Origin: Rhizobiales bacterium 64-17
GTDB lineage: Bacteria; Pseudomonadota; Alphaproteobacteria; Rhizobiales; Xanthobacteraceae
Direction of reading: 5' to 3'
Length of the DNA: 64,000 bases
Assembly: GCA_001899285.1 (NCBI GenBank)
Contig: MKWA01000006.1
Coordinates: forward strand, 17,378 to 81,377
Positions 17,380 to 26,949 of the stretch are shown here, piece after piece. Positions within the stretch are counted from its first letter, which is position 1, and every line of letters begins with the position of its first letter. The translations under genes and the position numbers were made by a program. The notes under the pieces are model-generated. The model was given only the letters and a program-made list of their open reading frames with translations. It had not been told where the DNA came from and did not search any database.

Positions 17380-19706
17380 TGCGCCGCCACGTCCGGTTGT
17401 GCTGTCGCTGGCGATGACACGCCTCCCTGGTTGCGGGCGCCGCGCCCCACGAGATCCTCCGGCGCAAAGTCGTCGACGGCGATTACCGCCGCGACGGCTT
17501 TTGCCGTAGCGTGAAGCGCTTCGGCATCGGCCGCCGAAATGGTCCCCTGCCGCTGCGCCTGATCGATATCGCGCGTATGCGCCGCGCGCATCCTATCACG
17601 GATCGGCTGGACTTGCGCGACCATCGCGAAGGCGCGGTGCAGCAGCGCGACGCCATCGTTGTCGGCGGTCTCGTCGGCGTGACGGTAAAGTCCGGTCAGC
17701 AGCCGGTCGCGCGTGGCGCTCGGCTCGGTGATGATGGCGGCGCAGTCCTGCGTCACGCGATCACTCGGACCGCGGCGACGCGGGCCGAACGGGAGGATCA
17801 TCGGCCGCAGCAGCCAGGCCACCGGCCGGCTCGGGAAATTGGCGATGATCTCGTTGAACCGCGCCTCGATGGTGGCGAAGCTCGATTCCAGACAGAACGT
17901 CAGCAACGGCAGATCGGCGGCGAGCCGCCCTTCGTCGTTCCAGCGCTTCAGCGCGGCGCTGGACAGATACAGTTCGGAGAGAATATCGCCGAACCGCGCC
18001 GATACCATCTCCTGCCGTTTCAAGCCGCCGCCGAGACTGAGCAGCGCGAGATCGACCGCGAGCGCGAAGGCGGATGTATAGCGGCCAAGCTGGCGATAGA
18101 AACGTGTCACCGCGCCGGCGGCCGGTGCGGGCGAGAATATGCCACCGGTCCAGGCACGGCCGATAGCGCGGCCGGCATTCGCGAGGCTGTGGCCGACATG
18201 CCCCCAGAACGCCTTGTCGAACGCATCGAGGCCGCGCGCGCGATCGTCGTCCTGCAGCGCCAGCATCTCCTTCAGGAGATAGGGATGGCTGCGGATCGCG
18301 CCCTGGCCGAACTGGATCAGGCTGCGGGTGACGATGTTGGCGCCTTCCACGGTGATGCCGATCGGCACCGCGCGATAGAGGCTTCCGAGATAGTTGAGCG
18401 GACCGTCGATGATGCCCTTGCCGCCGTGTACATCCATGGCGTCGTTGACGCTGATGCGCATGCGGTCAGTGGCCTGCGACTTCATCACCGCGGTGACGAC
18501 CGCCGGGTGGTGCCCGTCATCGATCGCCGCGCAGGTCATGCGCCGTGCGGCGTCGAGCAGATAGGCGGCGGCCGCCATGCGGCCGAGACGCTCCTGGATC
18601 GCCTCGAACTTGGCGATCGGCACATGGAATTGCTCGCGAATGCGCGCATAGGCGCCGGTGACGTCGGCGGTGAACGCCGTGCCGGCAGCGGACAGCGACG
18701 GCAGCGAAATACCACGCCCGGCCGCAAGCGCGCTCATCAGCATCTTCCAGCCCTTGCCGCATTGCTCGCGCCCGCCGATCACATGGTCGAGCGGGATGAA
18801 GACGTCGCGGCCCCAGTTCGGGCCGTTCTGGAAGAACTGCATCGCCGGCAGATGCCGGCGACCGATCTCGACACCGGGCAGGTTGGTCGGCACCAGCGCG
18901 AGCGTGATGCCGATCTCGTCCTGATCGCCGATCAGATGATCCGGGTCGGACAATTTGAACGCGAGGCCGAGCACGGTCGCGATCGGACCGAGCGTGATGT
19001 AGCGCTTGTGCCAGTTGAGCCGGATGCCCAGCACCTCTTTCCCGTCGAATGTGCCGCGGCAGACCACGCCGGTGTCGGTCATGGATGCGGCGTCCGAACC
19101 GGCCTCCGGACTGGTCAGACCGAAGCAGGGGATTTCCTCGCCACGCGCCAGCCGTGGAAGCCAATAGTCGCGCTGCGGCTGCGTGCCGAACTGCAACAGC
19201 AACTCGCCGGGGCCGAGCGAATTGGGCACCATCGCTGTCACCGCGGTGGTGAGCGAGCGTGACGACAGTTTGCGGATCACTTCCGAGTGAGCAAAAGCGG
19301 AGAAGCCAAGTCCGCCATATTGTTTCGGGATGATCATCGCGAAGAAGCGATGCGCCTTGAGAAAATCCCACACCTGCGGTGGCAGGTCACGCCATTCCCA
19401 GTTGATGCGCCAGTCGTCGGCCATGGCGCACAGTTCTTCGACCGGCCCGGCGAGGAATGCCTTTTCCTCATCGGATAATCGCGCCGGCGCGAAGGCGAGA
19501 AGCTTCGCCCAGTCCGGATTGCCGGTGAACAGGTCGGCGTCCCACCACACGTCGCCGGCCTCGATCGCCTCGCGCTCGGTCTCCGACAGGCTTGGCAGCG
19601 CATGGCGCGCCAGACCGAAAATCGGCTTGGTCAGAAAGTCGCGCCGGAACGAGGACGACTTGGGGTGCGGTGATGCAGGAGGCAGGGACGTGGGTTGCAG
19701 GGACAT
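17376..19706 (-). CDS. fadE: Acyl-CoA dehydrogenase, FadE type
   Basis: A 776-residue flavoprotein of the large FadE class, close to the E. coli FadE length (814) and with the extra C-terminal domain that ordinary 380-residue enzymes lack. The acyl-CoA dehydrogenase core is recognisable: MIIPKQYGGLGFSAFAHSE, CFGLTSPEAGSDAASM, GITVEGANIVTRSLIQFGQGAIRSHP, the last containing the glutamate of the family (VEGAN). It introduces the trans-2 double bond in saturated acyl-CoAs. It leads the fadE-thiolase-fadJ operon; the 124 bases upstream separate it from a divergent gene. Only a weak ribosome site (AAGGA) is visible. Confidence 0.92.
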   Translation of the reverse strand: MSLQPTSLPPASPHPKSSSFRRDFLTKPIFGLARHALPSLSETEREAIEAGDVWWDADLFTGNPDWAKLLAFAPARLSDEEKAFLAGPVEELCAMADDWRINWEWRDLPPQVWDFLKAHRFFAMIIPKQYGGLGFSAFAHSEVIRKLSSRSLTTAVTAMVPNSLGPGELLLQFGTQPQRDYWLPRLARGEEIPCFGLTSPEAGSDAASMTDTGVVCRGTFDGKEVLGIRLNWHKRYITLGPIATVLGLAFKLSDPDHLIGDQDEIGITLALVPTNLPGVEIGRRHLPAMQFFQNGPNWGRDVFIPLDHVIGGREQCGKGWKMLMSALAAGRGISLPSLSAAGTAFTADVTGAYARIREQFHVPIAKFEAIQERLGRMAAAAYLLDAARRMTCAAIDDGHHPAVVTAVMKSQATDRMRISVNDAMDVHGGKGIIDGPLNYLGSLYRAVPIGITVEGANIVTRSLIQFGQGAIRSHPYLLKEMLALQDDDRARGLDAFDKAFWGHVGHSLANAGRAIGRAWTGGIFSPAPAAGAVTRFYRQLGRYTSAFALAVDLALLSLGGGLKRQEMVSARFGDILSELYLSSAALKRWNDEGRLAADLPLLTFCLESSFATIEARFNEIIANFPSRPVAWLLRPMILPFGPRRRGPSDRVTQDCAAIITEPSATRDRLLTGLYRHADETADNDGVALLHRAFAMVAQVQPIRDRMRAAHTRDIDQAQRQGTISAADAEALHATAKAVAAVIAVDDFAPEDLVGRGARNQGGVSSPATAQPDVAAQ

Positions 19707-19782
19707 GGGGCTGCCGGAATCCTTGGAGCTACCAACAAGCCGTGGCGGGGGATATGGTTCCTCACAACATTATCGCCGGCAA

Positions 19783-19801
19783 GTATTGATCCCGTATTGA
19801 T
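19783..19801. repeat. Direct repeat GTATTGAT x2 upstream of fadE
   Basis: In the 124-base gap between fadE (minus) and the YiiX-like gene (plus), GTATTGAT occurs twice with starts 11 bases apart (19783 and 19794), one helical turn. This spacing suggests tandem binding of one protein face, but no regulator is known for it; it could be chance. Confidence 0.35.
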
Positions 19802-19830
19802 ATTTATCCGGTCATCGACGGGTAGCCGGC

Positions 19831-20604
19831 GTGTTCGATCGTGTGAAAGCTTACATCAGCGAGGCCATCCTGCGCTATCTGTCAAAGCCGACAGTGCGCT
19901 ATGCCCCGTTTTTTGCACCGGAACCGCATGTCCTGCGGGATGCGCTGCAGCCGGGCGATATCCTCCTGGTCGAAGGCAATACCCGCCTGAGCGCGATCAT
20001 CAAATTCCTGACCCAGTCCACCTGGTCGCATGCGGCGCTTTATGTCGGCGACCGAAGGCCGCAGGGCCGCTCCGCCAACGACGATCTGGTGCTGCTGGAA
20101 GCTGATGCGGAGGTCGGCGTCACGCTCGTGCCGCTGACCAAATACGCGCATTTCAACCTGCGCATTTGCCGGCCGGTCGGCATTCCGCTGGAGCAGCGGT
20201 ATGCGGTGATCGACTACGCGCTGGAGCGGATCGGCCGTGCCTATGATTCCAAGCAGATCATCGACCTTGCGCGGTATCTGTTTCCTTACCCGCCCGTGCC
20301 GGTCTGGTTTCGCCGCCGGATGCTGGCGATCGGCGCCGGCGATCCGACCAAGGCGATCTGTTCGGTGCTGATCGCGGAAGCGTTCGCCTCGATCCGTTAT
20401 CCGATCTTGCCGGAGCAGATCACCCATAACGGCAAGATCATCGGCATCGCGCCGTTCGTGGAGCGGGAAATCGCGCATATCCGCAAGCATGGACTCTATA
20501 CGCCGCGCGATTTCGACGTGTCGCCGTATTTCCAGATCGTCAAGCCGGTGCTGGAGTCCGGTTTTGATTTCAGCACGCTGCCGTGGATGCCGCCGGAGCA
20601 ATAA
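19831..20604 (+). CDS. YiiX/YebB-like permuted papain-fold (NlpC/P60-related) protein
   Basis: A 257-residue protein with the YiiX-type circularly permuted papain fold. LQPGDILLVEGNTRLSAIIKFLTQSTWSHAALYVGD contains the catalytic histidine segment (SHAALYVG), and KAICSVLIAEAF contains the cysteine nucleophile, in the permuted order His before Cys. A glutamate in LLEADAEVGVTLVPL may complete the site. Family members act on amide bonds of lipids or peptidoglycan fragments, but the substrate is unproven. No signal peptide is visible. It starts with GTG 19831 and diverges from fadE; the neighbour suggests but does not show a lipid role. Confidence 0.75.
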   Translation: MFDRVKAYISEAILRYLSKPTVRYAPFFAPEPHVLRDALQPGDILLVEGNTRLSAIIKFLTQSTWSHAALYVGDRRPQGRSANDDLVLLEADAEVGVTLVPLTKYAHFNLRICRPVGIPLEQRYAVIDYALERIGRAYDSKQIIDLARYLFPYPPVPVWFRRRMLAIGAGDPTKAICSVLIAEAFASIRYPILPEQITHNGKIIGIAPFVEREIAHIRKHGLYTPRDFDVSPYFQIVKPVLESGFDFSTLPWMPPEQ

Positions 20605-20731
20605 CCCTCGACGGAGCATGCTTCGTCCCGCCCGGATCGACGCTTCGCGTGCCGCGAATTGATCTCGCCGAAAGTCGTTGATGGCGTTGCGTGCGCGACA
20701 TCCTAGAATGGCCCGTCCAGGAGAGATGATG

Positions 20732-21811
20732 ATGGCCAACACGATGTCGGCGCGACAGCGCGCGAAAGCATTCTGCGACCGGTTTGCGTTGCAGATTCCC
20801 ATTCTGCAGGCGCCGATGGCGGGTGCATGCCCGGCGTCGCTGGCGATCGCGGTGGCCAAGGCTGGCGGCATGGGTGGCATGGGCGGCTTGATGACGTCAC
20901 CGGACGGCATTCGCGCCTGGGCAATCGAAGTGCGCGCCAGCACCAATGGCGCGTTCCAGATCAATCTCTGGGTGCCCGATCCGCCGCCGGTGCGCGACGC
21001 GGCGGCCGAAGCGCGTGTGCGCGATTTCCTTGGTCAGTTCGGCCCGGCGGTACCGGAAGAGGCTGGCAATGCCGCGTTGCAGGACTTCGCGCGGCAATGC
21101 GAAGCGATGCTCGATGCCGGCGCACCCGTCGTGTCGTCGATCATGGGTGTGTTTCCGGATGCATTCGTCGCGCGGCTGAAGGAGCGCGGCGTCGCCTGGT
21201 TCGCCACGGTGACGACGCTGGCCGAAGCGCAGGCAGCGCAGCGTGCCGGCGCCGATGCGCTGATCGTGCAGGGGACGGAAGCCGGCGGTCATCGCGGCGC
21301 GTTCGACAATGCCGCGGCAGAGCGGCAGGGCGGCACGCTGCTCGCGTTGTTGCCGCGCATCGCCGACAAAATCGATCTGCCGCTGATCGCCACCGGCGGC
21401 ATCGGTGACGGCCGCGCCATCGCCGCGGTGCTGACGCTTGGCGCCAGCGCGGTGCAGATCGGCACGGCGCTGTTGCGCTCGCCGGACGCGAAGATGCCGG
21501 CGGCCTATGCCGATGCGCTGGTCGAACTCGAGCCGGAAGGAACGGTGCCGACCCGCGCCTTCAGTGGCCGGCTCGGTCGCGCGGTGTTGAATGATTACGT
21601 GAAAGCGACGATGGCGCCCGACGCGCCGAAACCGGCGCCCTATCCGGTCCAGCGTGGCCTTGCCACCCCGATGCGGGATGCGGCCGGGCGCGCTGGCGAT
21701 GCGCAGCACATGCAGATCTGGGCCGGGCAGGCGGCGGCGATGGCGCGCGCCGAACCGGCGGCGGATTTCGTCCGGCGTGTCTGGCAGGACGCGGAGCGGC
21801 TGCTGCCTTGA
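20732..21811 (+). CDS. Nitronate monooxygenase / NMO-like FMN enzyme
   Basis: A 359-residue FMN-dependent TIM-barrel protein (2-nitropropane dioxygenase family) that oxidises alkyl nitronates or related compounds. Signatures: PILQAPMAGACPASLAIAVAKAGGMGGMGGL near the N-terminus, GADALIVQGTEAGGHRG (flavin/active-site histidine), and LIATGGIGDGRAIAAVLTLGASAVQIGTALL for FMN phosphate binding. Three in-frame ATGs follow AGGAGAG; ATG 20732 gives the best eight-base spacing. It stands alone on the plus strand, 127 bases after the papain-fold gene. The natural substrate in most bacteria, including here, is unknown. Confidence 0.87.
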   Translation: MANTMSARQRAKAFCDRFALQIPILQAPMAGACPASLAIAVAKAGGMGGMGGLMTSPDGIRAWAIEVRASTNGAFQINLWVPDPPPVRDAAAEARVRDFLGQFGPAVPEEAGNAALQDFARQCEAMLDAGAPVVSSIMGVFPDAFVARLKERGVAWFATVTTLAEAQAAQRAGADALIVQGTEAGGHRGAFDNAAAERQGGTLLALLPRIADKIDLPLIATGGIGDGRAIAAVLTLGASAVQIGTALLRSPDAKMPAAYADALVELEPEGTVPTRAFSGRLGRAVLNDYVKATMAPDAPKPAPYPVQRGLATPMRDAAGRAGDAQHMQIWAGQAAAMARAEPAADFVRRVWQDAERLLP

Positions 21812-21828
21812 GTGCGTGAGCCGGCGAG

Positions 21829-21846
21829 GTGGCGGTTCGCCGCCAC
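21829..21846 (+). terminator. Possible terminator hairpin after nitronate monooxygenase
   Basis: GTGGCGG-TTCG-CCGCCAC is a perfect seven-base-pair stem with a TTCG tetraloop, 17 bases after the stop codon. It has no T tract, so intrinsic termination is doubtful; it may instead act as a 3' end stabiliser. Confidence 0.4.
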
Positions 21847-21906
21847 AGCGGCTACAAGGCGCGGATTCATGCGATCTGCTCCCTGAAAGCCCATATCTGA
21901 AGCCAC

Positions 21907-23721
21907 ATGGCCCCGCCGCTCCTGCAACTTAAATCCATCGCGCTCACCTTTGGCGGCACGCCGCTGCTGGAGGATGCCGAGCTATCGGTGGCGGCCGGCG
22001 AGCGCGTCTGTCTGGTCGGTCGCAACGGGTCCGGTAAATCGACGCTGCTGAAGATCGCCGCCGGCACGGTGGCGCCGGACAGGGGCAGCGTGTTCGTGCA
22101 GCCCGGCGCGAGCCTGCGCTACCTGTCGCAGGAGCCGGATTTCGGCGATGCGCCGACGACCCTGGCTTATGTGGAAGCCGGTCTCAACGACGACGGCCTG
22201 CACCGCGCGCGGATGATGCTCGATGCGGTCGGTCTGCGCGGCGATGAAAATCCGGCGGCGTTGTCCGGCGGCGAGGCGCGCCGCGCGGCGCTGGCGAAGG
22301 TGCTGGCGCCCGAGCCGGATATCCTGCTGCTCGACGAGCCGACTAACCATCTCGATCTATCCACTATCGAATGGCTGGAGCGCGAACTGGACGGCCTGCG
22401 CACCGCGCTTGTCCTGATCAGCCACGACCGGCGCTTCCTCTCCAATCTGTCGCGCAGCACCGTGTGGCTCGACCGCGGGCGGACCAAACGGGTCGAGCGC
22501 GGCTTTGCCGATTTTGAAAGCTGGCGCGACGAGGTGCTGGCGGAGGAGGAGCGCGACCTGCACAAGCTCGGCCGCAAGATCGTCGCCGAGGAGCACTGGC
22601 TGCGCTACGGCGTCTCCGGCCGCCGCAAGCGCAATGTCCGCCGGCTCGCGGCGCTGCAGGATTTGCGGCAGGCGCGGCGCACCCATCGCGGGCCGGAAGG
22701 CCGCGTCACCATGGCGTCGAGCGAGGCGGATGCCTCCGGCGCGCTGGTGATCGAGGCGCGCGACATCGCCAAGAGCTATGGCGACCGCGCCATCGTCGGA
22801 AAATTCTCGACGCGCACCTTGCGCGGAGACCGCGTCGGCATTGTCGGCCCGAACGGCAGCGGCAAGACCACGCTGGTGTCGATGCTCATCGGTGCGCTGG
22901 CGCCGGACAGCGGTACGGTCAAGATCGGTGCGACGGTGGAGATGGCGACGCTGACGCAGCATCGCGACAGTCTCGATCCGACGACCACGGTGGCCGACGC
23001 GCTCACCGGCGGTTCCGGCGACAGCGTGCTGATCGGCGGCGAGCGCCGCCATGTGGTCGGCTATCTCAAGGACTTCCTGTTTGCACCGGAGCAGGCGCGT
23101 ACGCCGCTCGGCAAGCTCTCAGGCGGCGAGCGCGGGCGGCTGATGCTGGCGCAGGTGCTGGCCAAGCCGTCGAATCTCCTCGTGCTCGACGAGCCGACCA
23201 ACGATCTCGATATGGAAACGCTCGACGTGCTTGAGGGCATGCTCGGCGATTACGCCGGCACCGTGCTGCTGATCAGTCACGACCGCGATTTCCTCGACCG
23301 GCTGGTGACCAGCGTGATCGTGCCGGAAGGCGATGGCCGCTGGACCGAATATGCCGGCGGTTACACCGACATGCTGGCGCAGCGTGGCGAGGATTTGACG
23401 CGCACCAAGCCGGCCAAAGAGCCAAACAAGGCGAAGGCTGAAAAGGTTGTCACGGAACCGGTGCCGGCTGCCATGCGCAAACGCAAGCTCAGCTTCAACG
23501 AGAAGCACGCACTGGAAACGCTGCCGAAAACCATCGCTGATCTGGAAAAGCAGGCGCAGACCTTGCAGCAGCAGCTCGACGACCCGTCGCTGTTCACCCG
23601 CGACCGCGCGGCGTTCGACAAGGCGACGCAGGCGCTGGGCGAGGTGCAGACGAAACTCGCGGAGGCGGAAGAGCGCTGGCTCGAACTAGAAATCCTGCGC
23701 GAAGAGATCGACAGTCAGTAA
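21907..23721 (+). CDS. uup: ABC-F family ATPase (Uup-like)
   Basis: A 604-residue protein with two ABC ATPase domains and no membrane segments, typical of ABC-F proteins. Domain 1 has LVGRNGSGKSTLLK (Walker A), LSGGEARRAALAKVL (signature) and DILLLDEPTNHLDL (Walker B); domain 2 has GIVGPNGSGKTTLVS, LSGGERGRLMLAQVL and LLVLDEPTNDLDM. The C-terminal region (about 520-604) is charged and predicted coiled coil (PKTIADLEKQAQTLQQQLDD), the Uup arrangement. Uup proteins act on ribosomes or on precise-excision/branch DNA, so this is a cytosolic housekeeping factor. It converges with ccoS, one base apart. Confidence 0.85.
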   Translation: MAPPLLQLKSIALTFGGTPLLEDAELSVAAGERVCLVGRNGSGKSTLLKIAAGTVAPDRGSVFVQPGASLRYLSQEPDFGDAPTTLAYVEAGLNDDGLHRARMMLDAVGLRGDENPAALSGGEARRAALAKVLAPEPDILLLDEPTNHLDLSTIEWLERELDGLRTALVLISHDRRFLSNLSRSTVWLDRGRTKRVERGFADFESWRDEVLAEEERDLHKLGRKIVAEEHWLRYGVSGRRKRNVRRLAALQDLRQARRTHRGPEGRVTMASSEADASGALVIEARDIAKSYGDRAIVGKFSTRTLRGDRVGIVGPNGSGKTTLVSMLIGALAPDSGTVKIGATVEMATLTQHRDSLDPTTTVADALTGGSGDSVLIGGERRHVVGYLKDFLFAPEQARTPLGKLSGGERGRLMLAQVLAKPSNLLVLDEPTNDLDMETLDVLEGMLGDYAGTVLLISHDRDFLDRLVTSVIVPEGDGRWTEYAGGYTDMLAQRGEDLTRTKPAKEPNKAKAEKVVTEPVPAAMRKRKLSFNEKHALETLPKTIADLEKQAQTLQQQLDDPSLFTRDRAAFDKATQALGEVQTKLAEAEERWLELEILREEIDSQ

Positions 23722-23722
23722 C

Positions 23723-23878
23723 TCAGGCAATCGGCTTGTCGTTCTCGTCGAACAGGATGCGTTCGGCGGCGCCGTCGAGGTCGTCGTACTGGCCGTTGCG
23801 CAGCGTCCACATGAAGGCGCCGAGCCCGGCGAGACCGAGTGCCAGCGCGATCGGGACTAGATACAGGAAATCGCTCAT
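23723..23878 (-). CDS. ccoS: cbb3-type oxidase assembly protein CcoS
   Basis: A 51-residue protein too short for the ORF track, translated here as MSDFLYLVPIALALGLAGLG... followed by a tail with DDLDGAAERILFD. It has one N-terminal membrane helix and the family's conserved DLDGxAxRIL tail. CcoS is needed for metal and haem insertion into CcoN. It is the last gene of the operon, and its ATG overlaps the ccoI stop (ATGA at 23875-23878). Confidence 0.92.
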   Translation of the reverse strand: MSDFLYLVPIALALGLAGLGAFMWTLRNGQYDDLDGAAERILFDENDKPIA

Positions 23879-26109
23879 GGTGCGGCCTCCGCAAGGACAG
23901 GGCGGACAGAGCTGGTAGCCTGCGGCCGCGGCGCGTCCGGCGCGCGCACGCGCAACGCATTGGCGACCACCAGCAGCGACGAGCCCGACATGGCGATGGC
24001 CGCGACCAGCGGCGTGACGTGGCCGAGCACGGCGATCGGCACGGCGATCGTGTTGTAGGCAATGGCGAGCGCGAGGTTCTGCCGGATCAGCCGCGCCGCA
24101 TCGCGTGCCACGGCGATGGCTTGCGGGACCGCGCGCAGATCGTCGCGCAGGAACACGAGATCGGCGGCGTTGCGGCCGACATCGGCGGCAGAGGCCGTCG
24201 CCATCGACGCATGTGCCGCTGCGAGCGCCGGCGCATCATTGAGGCCGTCGCCGACCATCAGCACGCGATGGCCTTGTTCGGCGAGCGCCGCGAGATGCAA
24301 GGCTTTGCCAGCGGGTGTGACTTCGGCGCTGTGCCGCACGCCGAGCGTTTCCGCGAGCGCGCTGACGCGGCTGTCGCGGTCGCCGGACAGGATTTCGACC
24401 GGCAATCCGCTGGTGGTGAGTGCGCGCATGGTTTCGTGCGCGCCCGGCCGCAGCCGGTCGTCGAACCGGAACGCGGCGAGGAGTATGCCGTCGCGGGTCA
24501 GCGCCACGCCATCGTCGCCGGTGTCAGCGCCGGCCCAGCCCGGCCGACCGAGCCGGATGACGGACGATCCGTCGCGCGCTTCGAGGCCGAAGCCGGGATG
24601 CTCGGTGACGTCGTGCAGTGCCGGTGCAGTCGTGTGGTCGGCGGCAGCGGTCAGCGCGCGTGAATAAGGATGCCGCGAATGCGCGGCGAGCGCGCCGGCC
24701 AGCACCAGCGTCTGCGGCGTCATGTCATGGCCGTTGACGAGCCGCGGCTCGCCGAATGTCAGCGTGCCGGTCTTGTCGAAGACCACGGTGTCGACGGTGG
24801 CGAGCCGCTCCAGCGCGCTGCCGTCCTTCACCATGATGCCACGGTCGAACAGCCGCCGCGCGGCGACCACCTGCACCATCGGCACGGCGAGGCCGAGCGC
24901 GCAGGGGCAGGTGATGATCAGGACAGCAATGGCGATAGTCAGCGCGCGATGTACATCGCCCGAGACCATCATCCAGCCGACGAAGGTGAGGAACGCCGCC
25001 GTGTGCACGACCGGCGCATAAAGCTGCGCGGCTCGGTCGGCGATGCGGCGATAGCGCGAGCGGCCGGATTCGGCGGCTTCCATCATCCGCATCATTTCGG
25101 CGAGGAAGGAATCCTTTGCGGCCGCCGTCGCCGTGAGAGTCAGCGGCCCGGTGAGGTTGAGCATGCCGGCCTGCAGCGTCGCGCCCGCTGCGGCGCGCTG
25201 CGGCACGCTCTCGCCGGTGACCAGCGATCCGTCAATGTCGGACGTGCCACTGGCAACGATGCCATCGATCGGAACGCGCTCGCCGGCAGCAACGAGCAGC
25301 ATCATGCCGGGCACGATCTCGGTGATCGGGCGATAAATGCGGCGGCCGTCTGCCTCCAGCACCATGGCGCCGCGCGCGGCGAGGCGGGCAAGCCCTTTCA
25401 CGGCCGCGCGGGCGCGGTCGCGCATCATGTGATCGAGGGTGCGGCCGATCAGCAGGAAGAACAGCAGCGTGATTGCCGCGTCAAAATAAGCGTGCGGCCC
25501 GCGCGTCGCGGTTTCGTACAGGCTCAACCCGAAAGCGAGCAACACGCCGATCGAGATCGGCACATCCATGTTGGTGCGGCCGTGGCGCAGCGCCTGCCAC
25601 GCCGAGCGGAAGAAGATGCGGCCGGAATAGGCGAGTGCCGGCAAAGCGAGTGCGGCGGAAATCCAGTGGAACAGATCACGCGTCTCGCCGTCGGCGCCGG
25701 ACCAGACCGAAACCGAGAGGAGCATGATGTTCATGGCGGCGAAGCCTGCCACCGCCAAGGCGCGGATCAGTTCGCTGCGCGCGGTGTCCTCGTCGCGCGC
25801 CACCGGATCGGCGAGGTGCGCCGCATAGCCGAGCCGACCAAGGGTTTCGAGAAACGGCGGCGGTGTCTCGCCGGTGGCCCAGCGGACGGTGACGCGCCGG
25901 GTCGAGAGGTTGACGCGCGCATGACTGATGCCCGGCATTGTCCCGAGCGCGCTCTCGATGGTGCGGATGCAGGCGCCACAATGGATGCCGGGCACAGAGA
26001 GTTCGGTTTGCCGTTCGCCATTGCCGGCGTCGTGGCTCGCGAGCTGCACCTCCTCCGCCGCCGGCAAAGCCGGCGTGATGCTGTCAACGGAGGGGGCGCA
26101 GCAGCTCAT
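23875..26109 (-). CDS. ccoI: Copper-translocating P-type ATPase CcoI/FixI
   Basis: A 744-residue P1B ATPase that supplies copper to the cbb3 oxidase by moving it across the inner membrane. It has a metal-binding domain with GIHCGAC (residues 41-47), the membrane CPC motif in IITCPCALGLAVPMV, TGES in the actuator domain, the phosphorylated aspartate in FDKTGTLTFGEP, and GDGLNDAPALAAAHA near the end. An extra cysteine pair at MSCCAP opens the protein. It is coupled by overlap to ccoS, and follows the DUF2189 gene by one base. Position and size match FixI rather than CopA. Confidence 0.93.
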   Translation of the reverse strand: MSCCAPSVDSITPALPAAEEVQLASHDAGNGERQTELSVPGIHCGACIRTIESALGTMPGISHARVNLSTRRVTVRWATGETPPPFLETLGRLGYAAHLADPVARDEDTARSELIRALAVAGFAAMNIMLLSVSVWSGADGETRDLFHWISAALALPALAYSGRIFFRSAWQALRHGRTNMDVPISIGVLLAFGLSLYETATRGPHAYFDAAITLLFFLLIGRTLDHMMRDRARAAVKGLARLAARGAMVLEADGRRIYRPITEIVPGMMLLVAAGERVPIDGIVASGTSDIDGSLVTGESVPQRAAAGATLQAGMLNLTGPLTLTATAAAKDSFLAEMMRMMEAAESGRSRYRRIADRAAQLYAPVVHTAAFLTFVGWMMVSGDVHRALTIAIAVLIITCPCALGLAVPMVQVVAARRLFDRGIMVKDGSALERLATVDTVVFDKTGTLTFGEPRLVNGHDMTPQTLVLAGALAAHSRHPYSRALTAAADHTTAPALHDVTEHPGFGLEARDGSSVIRLGRPGWAGADTGDDGVALTRDGILLAAFRFDDRLRPGAHETMRALTTSGLPVEILSGDRDSRVSALAETLGVRHSAEVTPAGKALHLAALAEQGHRVLMVGDGLNDAPALAAAHASMATASAADVGRNAADLVFLRDDLRAVPQAIAVARDAARLIRQNLALAIAYNTIAVPIAVLGHVTPLVAAIAMSGSSLLVVANALRVRAPDAPRPQATSSVRPVLAEAAP

Positions 26110-26110
26110 C

Positions 26111-26914
26111 TCAATCCTTCTGAACGATGTCGCCGCGCAGCGCGCGGTAGGCGTGCCAGGTGCCGTGGCCGAGCACCGGGAAGACGACGATCAGGCCGAC
26201 CAGACCGGTGGCGAGGCAGAACAGGAACAGCGCCAGCACGATCGCGCCCCAGGTGAACAGGGCCGGCAGGTTGTGCCACACGAGCGCGACGCTGGTCCCC
26301 ATGGCTGTGAGTGCGTCGACGCGCTCGTTCAGCAGCATCGGGATCGAGAACGCGCTGATGGCGAACGAGAAGGCAGCAAACAGCGCGCCGACCACGCCGC
26401 CGACCAGCAGCATCGCCCAGCCTTCCGGCGTGGTGAACAGCATTGGCGCGATGTGATCGAGGCCGGGGAACGGTCGCAGCCCGAAGAACAGCGCGTAGAT
26501 GATCACCGCGGCGCGCATCCACAGCAGCATGAGGAGGCACAGCAGCACGCCGGTGAACAGGATCTGTCCGCCGGAAGCCGGCCTGACGAAGATCATGCGC
26601 ATCAGGCTGACCGGCTCGCCGGCGGCAAGCCGCCGGCTCTTTTCATAGAGGCCGATCGCCACCACCGGGCCGACCACCATGAAGCCGGCGAACGCCGGAA
26701 ACAGGATGTAGTCCCAGCCGAACCAGATCAGGCTGGCGACAGTGGTGAGCGACACCACGAATACGATCAGACCGTAGGTAAGGCTTGCATTCGCACGCGT
26801 GCAGGTGTCGTGCCAGCCCTGGGCCAGCCAGCGGAAGGCCACGCCGGCGGGAAGATTACGCTTCCAGCGCTCGGGATGCGGCGCGGGCGGGAAGACTGCG
26901 GGGATCGTGGTCAT
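26111..26914 (-). CDS. DUF2189 domain integral membrane protein
   Basis: A 267-residue membrane protein with about six hydrophobic helices (SLTYGLIVFVVSLTTVASLIWF, YILFPAFAGFMVVGPVVAIGLYE, ILFTGVLLCLLMLLWMRAAVIIYALFF, and others), matching the DUF2189 family. No catalytic motif is recognisable. It occupies the place between ccoP and ccoI where ccoG and ccoH normally stand, so an assembly or copper/haem role is a reasonable inference but unproven. The gene is 35 bases downstream of a small membrane protein gene and one base before ccoI. Confidence 0.8.
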   Translation of the reverse strand: MTTIPAVFPPAPHPERWKRNLPAGVAFRWLAQGWHDTCTRANASLTYGLIVFVVSLTTVASLIWFGWDYILFPAFAGFMVVGPVVAIGLYEKSRRLAAGEPVSLMRMIFVRPASGGQILFTGVLLCLLMLLWMRAAVIIYALFFGLRPFPGLDHIAPMLFTTPEGWAMLLVGGVVGALFAAFSFAISAFSIPMLLNERVDALTAMGTSVALVWHNLPALFTWGAIVLALFLFCLATGLVGLIVVFPVLGHGTWHAYRALRGDIVQKD

Positions 26915-26949
26915 CGTTAGTCTCTTCTCTGCAGCTTGAGAACGACGGA

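Noticed and set aside
24670-26256. 528-residue plus-strand ORF opposite ccoI
   Set aside because: Antisense shadow of an obvious P-type ATPase.
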